DNA of 64,000 nucleotides from contig NZ_CP117849.1 of the NCBI RefSeq assembly GCF_026151165.2, forward strand, positions 2,728,001 to 2,792,000, in the 5' to 3' direction. This DNA comes from Cryobacterium sp. SO2. GTDB lineage: Bacteria > Actinomycetota > Actinomycetes > Actinomycetales > Microbacteriaceae. Below, piece by piece: positions 33,773 through 42,490 of this stretch. The notes beneath the pieces are model-generated. The model was not told where the DNA came from, did no database searches, and saw only the letters and a program-made list of their open reading frames with translations. The position numbers and the translations under genes are program-made. Positions within the stretch are counted from its first letter, which is position 1. Each line of letters begins with the position of its first letter.

Positions 33773-34678
33773 ATGAGCAGCATTCTGGACGGATTCGTGA
33801 ACAGCTGGCGGTCGCACCTGCTCGTCACCCTCTCCGGCAACGACGAGGGCCGGCCGGCCTGGGTGGACACCATGAAGCAGGGCGACGACGCCGGCTTCTT
33901 CGGGCCGGGGTCGGCCTCCTGGGCTGTGCACGGCGGCATGGCCACCATGGTCGCCGGCATCCGCGCGCTGCTCATGCAGACCCTGCACCCGGGCGCCATG
34001 GCCGGGGTGCACGACTGGTCGAGGTACCGGGAGGACCCGCTCGGCCGCCTCAGCGGAACCATCCAGTGGCTGGTCACGGTGACGTTCGCCGCCACCGGGC
34101 AGGCCGAGCAGGAGTCCGGCCGGGTCGGCCGGTTCCACGACAGGGTCGCCGGCAGCTACCTCGACGCCCACGGGGTCGAACGCCCGTACTCGGCGGGCGA
34201 CCCCGAGCTGCTCTCCTGGGTGCACGTGGTCTTCACGGATGCCTTCCTCGCCAGCCACACGCTCTGGGGCGGCCCGATTCCCGGCGGCGCCGACCAGTAC
34301 GTGCGGGAGTGGGCGAAGGCCGGCGAACTCGTGGGCGTGCAGAACCCGCCCCGCTCGAACGCCGAGCTGGCCGCAGAGCTGAAGGCGTTCTCCGACGCCG
34401 GCGTGCTGATGGGCGGCGACCGGGTGGCCGAGGCCGTGCGCTTCATCCGCCATCCGCCGCTCCGGCGCGGCATGCTGCCGTTCTACCGCATCATGTTCGC
34501 CGGCGCCGTGGCGTCGATCCCGGTTGACTACCGGCGGATGCTGGGCCTCCGCCGCTCTCCCCTGCCCGTGGTGTGGGCCACCGGAGCCGTGCTCGGCCTG
34601 GTGCGCCTGCTGCTCGGCGCCTCCTCCACCTCGGAGGACGCCGCCCGAGCCCGCATCGCCCGCCTGGCGATCTCCTAG
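33773..34678 (+). CDS. Oxygenase MpaB family protein (DUF2236)
   Basis: 301 residues. The conserved core has MQTLHPGAMAGVHDWSRYREDPLGRL around residues 63-90 (given as a span), then WVHVVFTDAFLASH near 145. These carry the histidines and the arginine of the DUF2236/ER-bound oxygenase family, to which latex-clearing protein (rubber oxygenase) belongs. They are b-type haem proteins in characterised cases. The substrate here is unknown. A hydrophobic segment lies near residues 260-285. The stop shares a CTAG tetranucleotide with the convergent membrane-protein gene. Confidence 0.82.
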   Translation: MSSILDGFVNSWRSHLLVTLSGNDEGRPAWVDTMKQGDDAGFFGPGSASWAVHGGMATMVAGIRALLMQTLHPGAMAGVHDWSRYREDPLGRLSGTIQWLVTVTFAATGQAEQESGRVGRFHDRVAGSYLDAHGVERPYSAGDPELLSWVHVVFTDAFLASHTLWGGPIPGGADQYVREWAKAGELVGVQNPPRSNAELAAELKAFSDAGVLMGGDRVAEAVRFIRHPPLRRGMLPFYRIMFAGAVASIPVDYRRMLGLRRSPLPVVWATGAVLGLVRLLLGASSTSEDAARARIARLAIS

Positions 34679-35619
34679 GCTCGAGCCCGGCGGGATTCCC
34701 TTCGCAGGGTGACGGCGATGGCTACGGTCGCCGCTCCGAAGAGTGCGGCCGCGAGGGTGATGACCAGGGCGTTCGGCTGCACGATCGACTGGCCGGCGAG
34801 GGCCTGGCCGGTCAGCAGGGCCAGCACGCCCAGGTAGAGGCCGACCAGCGCGCGCAGGATGCCACGGCGGGCGAGCGGACGGGCGAGCGCGGGCATCCAT
34901 CGAGCGAGTGCTTCGAGCAGCAGGGCGGCCAACGGCAGCACCTGCAGGGCATGCATCCCCACGAAGTGCGGAATGCGCAGGTCACCGGCCACGGTGCTCC
35001 AGCCGAGCAGCGGCAGGCCGGGGCCACCGTCGGCGACGCCGACGGTGTGCGCGCCGACGATGCCCTGGTAGTCGTCGAGCTGGGCGGCGGTCGGTCCGGT
35101 CATCAGGAACGCCAGGCCCATGCCGACGAGGGCGATCAGCAGGCCGGCGCGGATCGCGAGGGCCCTGGCCGGGTCGCCGAGGTCGGCGCGGAGCAGCAGG
35201 ATGGCGATGGGAACGGCGGCGACCCACACCGTGACGATCGACGCCGCCATGACCGACCAGAGTGCGGCGTGGAACGCGGTGGACACGTTGAAGTGGCTGG
35301 TCAGGCCGGCCGCGGCCGCTCCGACGATGATCACCATCTCCACAACGAGGAAGACCGCGGCGATCGTGCCGGCCCACCAGGCCAGATGGCGGCGGCGAGC
35401 ATGGGCCGCGGGCAGCAGCCCGATCAACCAGGACAGGGTCACGGCGTACAGGCCCACAGAGATCGCGAACTTCAGCGGCTTGGCCCAGAGCGGCGCGCCC
35501 GTGAGAGTGCGCGGATCAACGATGAGGCCCACGATGGCGCCCACGGCGAGGATCGCCATCGCCGCCGCCAGCCAGAGCAGCGGCCGGTGCCAGCGGATGG
35601 CGGGCGGAGCGGGGATCAC
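34675..35619 (-). CDS. Polytopic membrane protein coupled to a MerR regulator
   Basis: 314 residues with about eight hydrophobic helices. I recognise no characterised family. Distinctive features are AKPLKFAISVGLYAVTLSW near residue 40, a conserved-looking His pair region HFNVSTAFHAALW near 100, and DLRIPHFVGMHALQVLP near 205, whose histidines could bind haem or metal. Such polytopic proteins with interior histidines are sometimes oxidoreductase-like. The start GTG at 35619 overlaps the merR stop by 4 nt, so the regulator and membrane protein form an operon. Function unknown. Confidence 0.75.
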   Translation of the reverse strand: MIPAPPAIRWHRPLLWLAAAMAILAVGAIVGLIVDPRTLTGAPLWAKPLKFAISVGLYAVTLSWLIGLLPAAHARRRHLAWWAGTIAAVFLVVEMVIIVGAAAAGLTSHFNVSTAFHAALWSVMAASIVTVWVAAVPIAILLLRADLGDPARALAIRAGLLIALVGMGLAFLMTGPTAAQLDDYQGIVGAHTVGVADGGPGLPLLGWSTVAGDLRIPHFVGMHALQVLPLAALLLEALARWMPALARPLARRGILRALVGLYLGVLALLTGQALAGQSIVQPNALVITLAAALFGAATVAIAVTLRRESRRARA

Positions 35620-36236
35620 CGGGCGCCTCCGGCGAAGCGTTGGGCCGTGACGTGCTCCTGCGCCGCCCGGCGGAGGGCCGCGAAGAGGGCATCCCCGAGA
35701 ACTGTGCCGACGACCACCATCTCGGTCTTGGATTCCCGGTCGGAGCGGGCGTCGATCTCGTCGAGGTCCGCCTCGGCCACGGCGAGCGCCGCCGCCGCGT
35801 AGCCGGGCACCCAACCGCTGAGGTCGGGCTGGCCGAGCTCGGCAAAGGTCTGCAGCACCCGGGCCGCGGCCAGGCGGCCGGGGTTGTCCGGCGAGACGCG
35901 CCATCCGCTCAGCACCGCATCGACCTGGGCCACGGCCTCGGGCGCCAGCGTCGCGCCGTCGATCTGGGGCGAGACCGTGCGCTGGGCGATGTCAAAGGTG
36001 TGGGCGAGACCCAGATCGGAGTCAATGGCGTCGATCACCTGGTGGGCGGCGGCGATGCTGAGCCCGCCCACCTCGAGCAGGCCACGGATGACGCGCAGCC
36101 GGCGCAGGTGCTCCGGCCCGTACAGCGATTGGTTCGGGCCCTGCCGCTCCCCCGCCGGCAGCAGCCCTTCCCGCAGGTAGTACTTGATCGTCGCCACGGG
36201 AACCCCGCTTGTGGCACTCAGCTCAGCCATTCTCAT
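35616..36236 (-). CDS. MerR family transcriptional regulator
   Basis: 206 residues. The N-terminal MerR helix-turn-helix reads MRMAELSATSGVPVATIKYYLREG at its start (given as a span), with the wing LLPAGER. The following helical part is long and lacks the cysteine pairs of metal-sensing MerR proteins, so an organic ligand or unknown signal is more likely. Two tandem palindromes overlap its start region and the spacer to the divergent sulP gene. The second gene of the operon encodes a polytopic membrane protein. Confidence 0.85.
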   Translation of the reverse strand: MRMAELSATSGVPVATIKYYLREGLLPAGERQGPNQSLYGPEHLRRLRVIRGLLEVGGLSIAAAHQVIDAIDSDLGLAHTFDIAQRTVSPQIDGATLAPEAVAQVDAVLSGWRVSPDNPGRLAAARVLQTFAELGQPDLSGWVPGYAAAALAVAEADLDEIDARSDRESKTEMVVVGTVLGDALFAALRRAAQEHVTAQRFAGGAR

Positions 36237-36239
36237 GCA

Positions 36240-36270
36240 GATAGTGTAACTATCGGATAGTGAAACTGTC
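36240..36270. promoter_or_regulatory. Tandem MerR-type operators between merR and sulP
   Basis: GATAGTGTAACTATC (36240-36254) is a perfect palindrome with a 3-nt centre. GATAGTGAAACTGTC (36256-36270) is a second copy with one mismatch, 16 bp further on. The pair begins 3 bp before the merR ATG and ends 26 bp before the sulP -10 box. Confidence 0.7.
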
Positions 36271-36296
36271 TATACCTGCTCAGGTCTCGCGCCGAT

Positions 36297-36302
36297 TACA
36301 GT
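36297..36302 (+). promoter_or_regulatory. -10 hexamer of leaderless sulP promoter
   Basis: TACAGT ends 6 nt before the GTG at 36309. Confidence 0.55.
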
Positions 36303-36308
36303 TACACG

Positions 36309-37802
36309 GTGCCCCAACGACCCGCCACAGCTCTGCCCACCACCCCGCCGACGGTGCGCGCTACGCTGCGCCAACCCCAGGCGCTCAGCGTCGAGGTGCT
36401 CGCGGGCGTCGTGACCACCCTCGCGCTCATCCCCGAGGTGATCTCGTTCTCGATCATCGCCGGGGTCGACCCCAAGGTGAGCCTGATCGCATCCGTGGTG
36501 CTGGCCGTCTCGATGTCGTTCCTCGGCGGCCGCTCCGCCATGATCACGGCGGCCGCCGGCGCGGTGGCCCTCGTGGTGGCCCCGCTCGTGGCCGACCACG
36601 GCGTGGAGTACCTGCTGCCGGCGGTGCTGCTGGCCGGACTCGTGCAGATCCTCTTCGGTGTCACGGGCCTGGCCCGGCTGATGCGGTTCATCCCGCGGTC
36701 GGTGATGATCGGCTTCGTCAACGCCCTGGGCATCCTGATCTTCGTCGCCCAGCTGCCGCACCTCATCGACGTGCCCTGGTTGGTCTACCCGCTGTTCGCC
36801 CTCACCGTGCTCATCGTGCTGGGCCTGCCCCGGCTCACCCGGGTGGTGCCCGCTCCCCTGGTGGCGATCGTGGTGGTCACCGCGATCGCCATGACCTGGC
36901 ACCTGGCCGTGCCCACCGTCGGCGACCAGGGCGACGTCTCGGGCGGTCTGCCCGGCATCACCCCGCTCAACGTGCCGCTGAACCTGGAGACCCTGCAGAT
37001 CATCTGGCCCACCGCCCTGAGCGTGGCGTTCGTGGGCCTGGTGGAGACCCTGCTCACGGCCAAACTCGTCGACGACATCACCGACACCCGCTCACCCAAG
37101 GGCCGCGAGGCGTGGGCGCTGGGCATCGCCAACATGCTGGCCGGCCTCTACGGCGGCATCGCCGGCTGCGCGATGATCGGCCAAACCGTGGTGAACGTCA
37201 AGCTCGGCCGCGCCCGCACCCGCATCTCCACCTTCGTGGCCGGGGCCTTCCTGCTGGTGCTGGTCACCGCGCTCAGCGGCCTGATGGAGCAGATCCCCAT
37301 GGTGGCCCTCGCCGCCGTGATGATGATCGTGGCCCTCACCACCGTCAACTGGCACAGCGTGCGGCCGGCCACGCTGCGGCGGATGCCCGTGCCCGAGACC
37401 GTCGTGATGCTCACCACCGTTGCCGTGGTCGTGGCCACCCACAACCTGGCCATCGGCATCGTCGCCGGCGTGGTGCTGGCCATGGTGCTCTTCGCCCGCC
37501 GGGTGGCGCACGTCGTGACCGTGCACAGGGTGCTCGCCGACGACGGCCTCTCGGTGCGCTACAACGTGAGCGGGCCGCTGTTCTTCGGCAGCAGCAACGA
37601 TCTCGTCGAGCAGTTCACCTACGCCGCCGATCCCGTCCTGGTGCACGTGGACCTCGCCCAGGCGCAGATCTGGGATGCCTCGACCGTGGCCGTGCTCGAC
37701 TCGGTGGAGACCAAGTACCGCCAGCACGCCGCCACCGTCACCTTCCACGGCCTCGACGAGCGCAGCCGGGCCATGCACGGCCGCCTCACCGGCCGCCTGT
37801 AG
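36309..37802 (+). CDS. SulP family anion transporter with STAS domain
   Basis: 497 residues. About eleven membrane helices include the SulP motifs LAGVVTTLALIPEVISFSIIAG near residue 30 (given as a span) and the GGIAGCAMIGQTVVNVKLGRARTRIS region near 275. A C-terminal cytoplasmic STAS domain (about 400-490) contains HVDLAQAQIWDASTVAVLD. SulP transporters carry sulfate, bicarbonate or other anions; the substrate is not determined by sequence. A GTG start follows a TACAGT box. Tandem palindromes in the spacer suggest that the divergent MerR protein controls it. Confidence 0.92.
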   Translation: MPQRPATALPTTPPTVRATLRQPQALSVEVLAGVVTTLALIPEVISFSIIAGVDPKVSLIASVVLAVSMSFLGGRSAMITAAAGAVALVVAPLVADHGVEYLLPAVLLAGLVQILFGVTGLARLMRFIPRSVMIGFVNALGILIFVAQLPHLIDVPWLVYPLFALTVLIVLGLPRLTRVVPAPLVAIVVVTAIAMTWHLAVPTVGDQGDVSGGLPGITPLNVPLNLETLQIIWPTALSVAFVGLVETLLTAKLVDDITDTRSPKGREAWALGIANMLAGLYGGIAGCAMIGQTVVNVKLGRARTRISTFVAGAFLLVLVTALSGLMEQIPMVALAAVMMIVALTTVNWHSVRPATLRRMPVPETVVMLTTVAVVVATHNLAIGIVAGVVLAMVLFARRVAHVVTVHRVLADDGLSVRYNVSGPLFFGSSNDLVEQFTYAADPVLVHVDLAQAQIWDASTVAVLDSVETKYRQHAATVTFHGLDERSRAMHGRLTGRL

Positions 37803-37832
37803 CCGCGCCCTCCGCCCCCCTCCGCCCCCCTC

Positions 37833-37942
37833 GCGGCACGCGTTCGTGCGGTCGCGGCCCGTCTTACGCCCGGCGGCACGCGTTCGTACACGTGCCACCG
37901 GGACGAACACGTGCCGCGAACGCAAACACGTGCCGCGAACGC
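37833..37942. repeat. Intergenic repeat cluster with tandem and inverted copies
   Basis: GCGGCACGCGTTCGT occurs at 37833-37847 and 37873-37887. An inverted near-copy (one mismatch) is at 37903-37917, giving a hairpin with the second copy. AACACGTGCCGCGAACGC occurs twice in tandem (37906-37923 and 37925-37942). It lies between convergent sulP and the M18 gene, so it may act as a bidirectional terminator, but the unit count and spacing look like a small repeat family. Confidence 0.6.
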
Positions 37943-37945
37943 CCC

Positions 37946-39253
37946 CTACGCCCCGGCGAAGAACGCGCTGATCCCCGCGCTCAGCCAGAACGGGTCGTTC
38001 ACGTGCGCCAGCTCGCGGGCCGAGTGCATCGACAGCAGCGGCACGCCCACGTCTACGGTGCGGATGCCCAGCCGGGTGGCGGTGAGCGGCCCGATCGTGG
38101 AGCCGCAGGGAATCGTGTTGTTCGACACGAACTCCTGGTAGGGCACGCCGGCCGCGGCGCTGCAGCGCGCCCACAGGGCCGCACCGGCCGCATCCGTCGC
38201 ATAACGCTGGTTGCCGTTGATCTTCAGCAGCGGGCCGTGGCCGGCCAGCGGCAGGTTCGCGGGGTCGTGCCGTTCGGGGTAGTTGGGGTGCACGGAGTGG
38301 CCGGCATCGGCCGAGACGCACCAGGAGTCGGCGTAGGCGCGGAGGCTCTCGGAGACGGTGGCACCGAGGTCGTCGCCGATGCGGCTGAGGACGTCGTCGA
38401 GCATCGGGCCGCTCGCGCCGGAGCGGGACTGCGAGCCGAGCTCCTCGTGGTCGAACGCGGCGAGCACGCTGATGCTCTCCTCATCGTCGGACACTCCCAG
38501 CAGCGCGACCAGCCCGGCGTACACCGAGGTGAGGTTGTCCATCCGCCCGGCGGCGAACAGCTCCCCGTTCAGGCCGAACCTCGCGGGCGGGTTGGTGTCG
38601 GCAGTGAGGATGTCGTAGCCGGCCACATCCTCGCCAGCCACTCCGGCGAGCGCCGCCAGGTGTCCCACCAGGTCGGCCTGGCGGATGTCGCCCACGCCGA
38701 AGACCGGGTTCAGGTGCCGCTGCCGGTCGAGGCTGAGCCCCTCATTGGCGGAGCGGTCCAGGTGCACGGCCAGCTGCGGGATCCGCAGGAACGGGCCGGT
38801 GCGCACGAGGTGTTCGACACCGTCGGTCGTGACCAGTCGGCCGGCCAACTCGAGTTCACGGTCGAGCCAGGAGTTCGCCAGCGGGCCGCCGTAGACCTCG
38901 ACGCCGGCCTGCAACCAGCCGAATGACCCCGTGGTGGGCTTGGGCTTGAGCTTGAAGCCGGGTGAGTCGGTGTGCGCGCCCAGGATGCGGAACGGCGTGG
39001 TCGCCTGCGCCCCGGCCGGCTGCACCCAGGCGATGATCGCCCCGTCGCGCACCACATAGTGGCGGCCGGCTGTCGCCGCTGCGGCCCGCGAGTGCGCCTG
39101 CGCGGGCAGCACCGACCAGTCCTCGGCCTCGTCGCGTCGTTCGAAGCCGGCCGCGTCGAGACGACGGGCCGCTTCGGCCGCCGCGTGGTACGACGACGGC
39201 GACGCGGTGATGAAACGGGCGAAGTCGTCGATGTATGCCGAGAGAGAAGTCAT
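37946..39253 (-). CDS. M18 family aminopeptidase (aspartyl aminopeptidase type)
   Basis: 435 residues, near the 430 of the family. A cytosolic dinuclear-zinc peptidase that removes N-terminal acidic or hydrophobic residues from peptides. Metal and catalytic residues: His94 and Asp96 in GAHTDSPG, Asp239 in GRMDNL, Glu270/Glu271 in DHEELGS, Asp and His in VSADAGHSVHP, and the C-terminal His in LSMHSARE. I use ATG 39253 (MTSLSAYIDDF); another in-frame ATG lies 12 nt upstream. No strong Shine-Dalgarno. Convergent with sulP across the repeat cluster. Confidence 0.93.
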   Translation of the reverse strand: MTSLSAYIDDFARFITASPSSYHAAAEAARRLDAAGFERRDEAEDWSVLPAQAHSRAAAATAGRHYVVRDGAIIAWVQPAGAQATTPFRILGAHTDSPGFKLKPKPTTGSFGWLQAGVEVYGGPLANSWLDRELELAGRLVTTDGVEHLVRTGPFLRIPQLAVHLDRSANEGLSLDRQRHLNPVFGVGDIRQADLVGHLAALAGVAGEDVAGYDILTADTNPPARFGLNGELFAAGRMDNLTSVYAGLVALLGVSDDEESISVLAAFDHEELGSQSRSGASGPMLDDVLSRIGDDLGATVSESLRAYADSWCVSADAGHSVHPNYPERHDPANLPLAGHGPLLKINGNQRYATDAAGAALWARCSAAAGVPYQEFVSNNTIPCGSTIGPLTATRLGIRTVDVGVPLLSMHSARELAHVNDPFWLSAGISAFFAGA

Positions 39254-39350
39254 GGCTCCATCCAACCACCCGCCCCTCCGGCGAACCCACCCGCCGCCCT
39301 CGACAAGGCCGGCAAGCGGTGCGACTCTCAGGAAGAACGAGGAGGAATCC

Positions 39351-41957
39351 GTGACTGAGACCGAACCCGCGGTGGACCCGTGGGTGCTCCGCTTCGACGG
39401 GTTCGACCCGGCGGCCGAGGGCTACCGTGAGGCCCTGTGCACCCTCGGCAACGGCTACTGGGGCACCAGGGGCGCCGCCCCGGAGGCCCGCACTGACGCC
39501 GTGCACTACCCGGGCACCTACCTCGCCGGCGTCTACAACCCGCTGAGCACCGAGGTGCACATGGGCGAGGCCGTCGGCGACCCTGTGGTGGACCTCGTCC
39601 CCACCGCCGTGATGCCCGGCCCGCGCACCCCGTTCGAACCGCTGCCGGAGATCGGCGTACTCGGCCGGCCCGTGCTGGCGCCGGTGGCGGCTGCCCACGT
39701 GCGAGACGACGAGCACATGGTGAACGCCCCCAACTGGCTCTCGCTCTGGTTCCGCACCGGGGGCACGACCAACCGGATGGGCGACTTCACCGCGCCGGAC
39801 ACCGGCTGGTTCCACCCTGAATCCGCCGACCTGCTCGAGTACCGCCAGGAACTCGACCTGCGCCGCGGCCTGCTCACCCGGCTGATGCGCTTCCGCGACC
39901 CGCACGGCCACGTCACCCGGGTGCAGAGCCGCCGCTTCGTCTCGCAGGCCGCCCCGCACGTGGCCGTGCTGGAGACCACCTTCGTCGCCGAGGACTGGTC
40001 GGGGCCGCTCACCGTGCGGTCGGCCATCGACGGCCGGGTGGCCAACCGCAACGTCGCCGCCGACCGGCTGCTCGCACATCTGCACCTGATGCCGCGCACC
40101 GCCACCGAACTGGGCCCGGACGCGGTGCTCCTCGAGGTGGAGACCACCCGCTCGGGCATCCACATCGCCATGGCCTCCCGCACCCGGGCCTACTCCGACG
40201 GCGCGCTGCTGAACCCCACCCGCCGGTTCCTCACCGACTCCAGCCGCTGGGTCGCCCACGAACTCGACCTCACCCTCGAGCGTGGTGTGCCACTGCGGGT
40301 CGAGAAGGTCGTCACGCTGAGCACCTCCAGGGACCGGGCCGTGGTGTCGCCGACGATGGCTGTGGCCACCTGGTTGCGGCGGGTGCCGGACCCGGCCGAC
40401 CTGCTCGCGGCGCACGAGCGGGAGTGGCAGATCCTCTGGGACGAATTCGAGGTGCACCTGCACAGCGGCGCCCGGCAGTCCCTCGCGCTCAACCTCAACA
40501 CCTTCCACGTGCTGCAGACCGTGGCCGCGGTGGATGCCGACCTCGACGCCGGCGTGCCCGCTCGCGGCCTGCACGGCGAGGGCTATCGCGGCCACGTCTT
40601 CTGGGACGAGGTGTTCGTCTACCCGGTGCTCACGCTGCGCCGGCCGGACCTCAGCCGGGCGCTGCTGGGCTACCGGTACCGCCGGTTGGGCGAGGCACGC
40701 GCCGCCGCACGGGCCACCGGCCACGAGGGGGCGAGGTTCCCCTGGCAGAGCGGCATCGACGGGCGCGACGTCACGCCCACCGAACTGTTCAATCCGCGCA
40801 CCAACCGGTGGATGCCCGACCATTCCGGCCTGCAGCACCATGTGGGCCTGGCGCTGGCCTACAGCGTCTGGGGCTATTACCAGGCCACCGGTGACGTGGA
40901 CTACCTCATCGAGCAGGGCGCGGAGCTGCTCCTGGAGATCGCCAGGTTCTTCGCCAGTCTCACCGTCTACGACGAGGCTGCCGACAGGTACGACATCGAC
41001 GGCACCATGGGCCCGGACGAGTTCCACGACGGCCCGCCGGGGCATCCGGGCCAGGGTGTGCGCAACAACGCCTACACGAACATCATGGTCGCGTGGGTGA
41101 TGCGTCGCGCGGTCGACACCGTCGCCGTGCTCGAGGGCCGCGCCTGCCGGCCGTTGTGGAACCGGCTGCGGCTGCGCCCCGACGAGGTGGACACCTGGGA
41201 GAAGATCGGCCGGCGCCTGCGGGTGCCGTTCCACGCCGACGGGGTCCTCAGCCAGTTCGACGGCTATGAGGCACTGCCCGAGCTCGATTGGGCGCACTAC
41301 CGCGCACGGTACGGCTCCGCTGATCACTCGCTCGGCCGGCTCGACCTCATCCTCAACGCCGAGGGCGACAGCACCAACAACTACCGGGTCTCCAAACAGG
41401 CCGACGTGCTCATGCTGCTCTACCTGTTCTCGGCCGAGGAGCTGCGGGAGCTGCTCGAGGAGCTGGGCTATTCGCTCTCCCCCGACCTGATCCGCCGCAC
41501 CGTGGAGTTCTACCGGGTCAGGTCGACGCACGGGTCGACGCTGAGCAACGTCGTGCATTCCTGGGTCGACGCCCGCGCCGACCGCGAACGCTCCTGGGCC
41601 GCGCTCTGCCAGGCGCTCGACAGCGACCTCGGTGACATCCAGGGCGGCACCACCAACGAGGGCATCCATCTGGGCGCGATGGCCGGATCGATCGACATGG
41701 TGGTGCGCTGTTACACCGGGCTGGAGATCCGCGACGACATGCTCTGGCTGCACCCGGTGCTGCCCGTCCAACTCGACAAGATCGCCTTCAGCATCAACTA
41801 CCGTGAGCAGCCGATCCGCCTGGAGGTCACGGCCACCAACCTGCGGCTGCAGCTGCCGGCCGGCGGGGCCACGCCCATCCGGGTGCGGGTCGAAGGCCGC
41901 GAGGCGCAGCTCTACCCGGGCCAGACCCACGATTTTCTGCTGAGCGGGCCGGACTGA
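39351..41957 (+). CDS. GH65 family glycoside phosphorylase
   Basis: 868 residues. An N-terminal beta-sandwich begins ALCTLGNGYWGTRGAAPE near residue 27 (given as a span). The (alpha/alpha)6 catalytic domain has DEVFVYPVL near 420, and the catalytic acid Glu in TMGPDEFHDG near residue 560. It then carries NNYRVSKQADVLML and STHGSTLSN, family signatures. GH65 members phosphorolyse maltose, trehalose, kojibiose or nigerose. No beta-phosphoglucomutase gene is adjacent, and no HAD domain is fused, so specificity is open. The GTG start follows a strong AGGAGG Shine-Dalgarno; an upstream ATG in frame is rejected. Confidence 0.9.
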   Translation: MTETEPAVDPWVLRFDGFDPAAEGYREALCTLGNGYWGTRGAAPEARTDAVHYPGTYLAGVYNPLSTEVHMGEAVGDPVVDLVPTAVMPGPRTPFEPLPEIGVLGRPVLAPVAAAHVRDDEHMVNAPNWLSLWFRTGGTTNRMGDFTAPDTGWFHPESADLLEYRQELDLRRGLLTRLMRFRDPHGHVTRVQSRRFVSQAAPHVAVLETTFVAEDWSGPLTVRSAIDGRVANRNVAADRLLAHLHLMPRTATELGPDAVLLEVETTRSGIHIAMASRTRAYSDGALLNPTRRFLTDSSRWVAHELDLTLERGVPLRVEKVVTLSTSRDRAVVSPTMAVATWLRRVPDPADLLAAHEREWQILWDEFEVHLHSGARQSLALNLNTFHVLQTVAAVDADLDAGVPARGLHGEGYRGHVFWDEVFVYPVLTLRRPDLSRALLGYRYRRLGEARAAARATGHEGARFPWQSGIDGRDVTPTELFNPRTNRWMPDHSGLQHHVGLALAYSVWGYYQATGDVDYLIEQGAELLLEIARFFASLTVYDEAADRYDIDGTMGPDEFHDGPPGHPGQGVRNNAYTNIMVAWVMRRAVDTVAVLEGRACRPLWNRLRLRPDEVDTWEKIGRRLRVPFHADGVLSQFDGYEALPELDWAHYRARYGSADHSLGRLDLILNAEGDSTNNYRVSKQADVLMLLYLFSAEELRELLEELGYSLSPDLIRRTVEFYRVRSTHGSTLSNVVHSWVDARADRERSWAALCQALDSDLGDIQGGTTNEGIHLGAMAGSIDMVVRCYTGLEIRDDMLWLHPVLPVQLDKIAFSINYREQPIRLEVTATNLRLQLPAGGATPIRVRVEGREAQLYPGQTHDFLLSGPD

Positions 41958-42040
41958 CGGCACAGGGTATTCTCTGCGGTGCTCTCGCAGTACCCCCCAA
42001 ACAGGTTGCAGACGGCGGCGCGCTGCCATTGAATTGACCC

Positions 42041-42481
42041 ATGCCCCTGATGATGTTCCTCAACCTTCCCGTCACCGACCTCGAGAGATCCACGGCCTTC
42101 TATGTCGGGCTCGGCTACACGGTCAATCCGCAGTTCACCGACGAGTCCGCCGCCTGCATAGTGCTCGAGGACGGCCACCTCTACCTGATGCTGCTCAGCC
42201 ACGACAGCTACGCCAGGTTCACCAGCAAGCCGATCGTCGATTCGACGACGGCGAGCGAGGCGATCTTCTCGCTCAGCGTCGACGACCGCGCCACCGTGGA
42301 CAGGGTCGCCGAGACGGCCCTCCGCTCGGGCGGCAGTTTCTCCGCCGACTCCCACGACCTGGGATTCATGTACACCCGCAGCTTCCAGGACCCGGACGGC
42401 CACCTCTGGGAGATCACGCACCTCGACCTGTCCGCCGTTCCCGCCCACGCCGACGAGAGCACTGTCAGCGGGTCCCGTTAG
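42041..42481 (+). CDS. VOC family protein (glyoxalase-like)
   Basis: 146 residues, two beta-alpha-beta-beta-beta modules. The start MPLMMFLNLPVTDLERSTAFY is typical of YyaH/YaeR-type VOC proteins (given as a span). The second module ends FQDPDGHLWEITH, whose His and Glu are candidate metal ligands. Substrate unknown. The ATG has no Shine-Dalgarno or TANNNT box, so an 83-bp upstream spacer could hold its promoter. It may be co-transcribed with GH65, though a small hairpin (41974-41990) lies between. Confidence 0.85.
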   Translation: MPLMMFLNLPVTDLERSTAFYVGLGYTVNPQFTDESAACIVLEDGHLYLMLLSHDSYARFTSKPIVDSTTASEAIFSLSVDDRATVDRVAETALRSGGSFSADSHDLGFMYTRSFQDPDGHLWEITHLDLSAVPAHADESTVSGSR

Positions 42482-42484
42482 CCT
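42479..42484 (+). promoter_or_regulatory. -10 hexamer of leaderless PPOX-gene promoter
   Basis: TAGCCT overlaps the stop of the VOC gene and ends 6 nt before the ATG at 42491. Confidence 0.6.
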
Positions 42485-42490
42485 GAGGGC

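Noticed and set aside
37833..37942. Possible CRISPR array
   Set aside because: Only two to three repeat copies, partly inverted, with no regular spacers and no cas genes.
38856..42029. 1057-codon minus-strand frame across GH65
   Set aside because: Shadow of the GH65 coding sequence; no domain signals.
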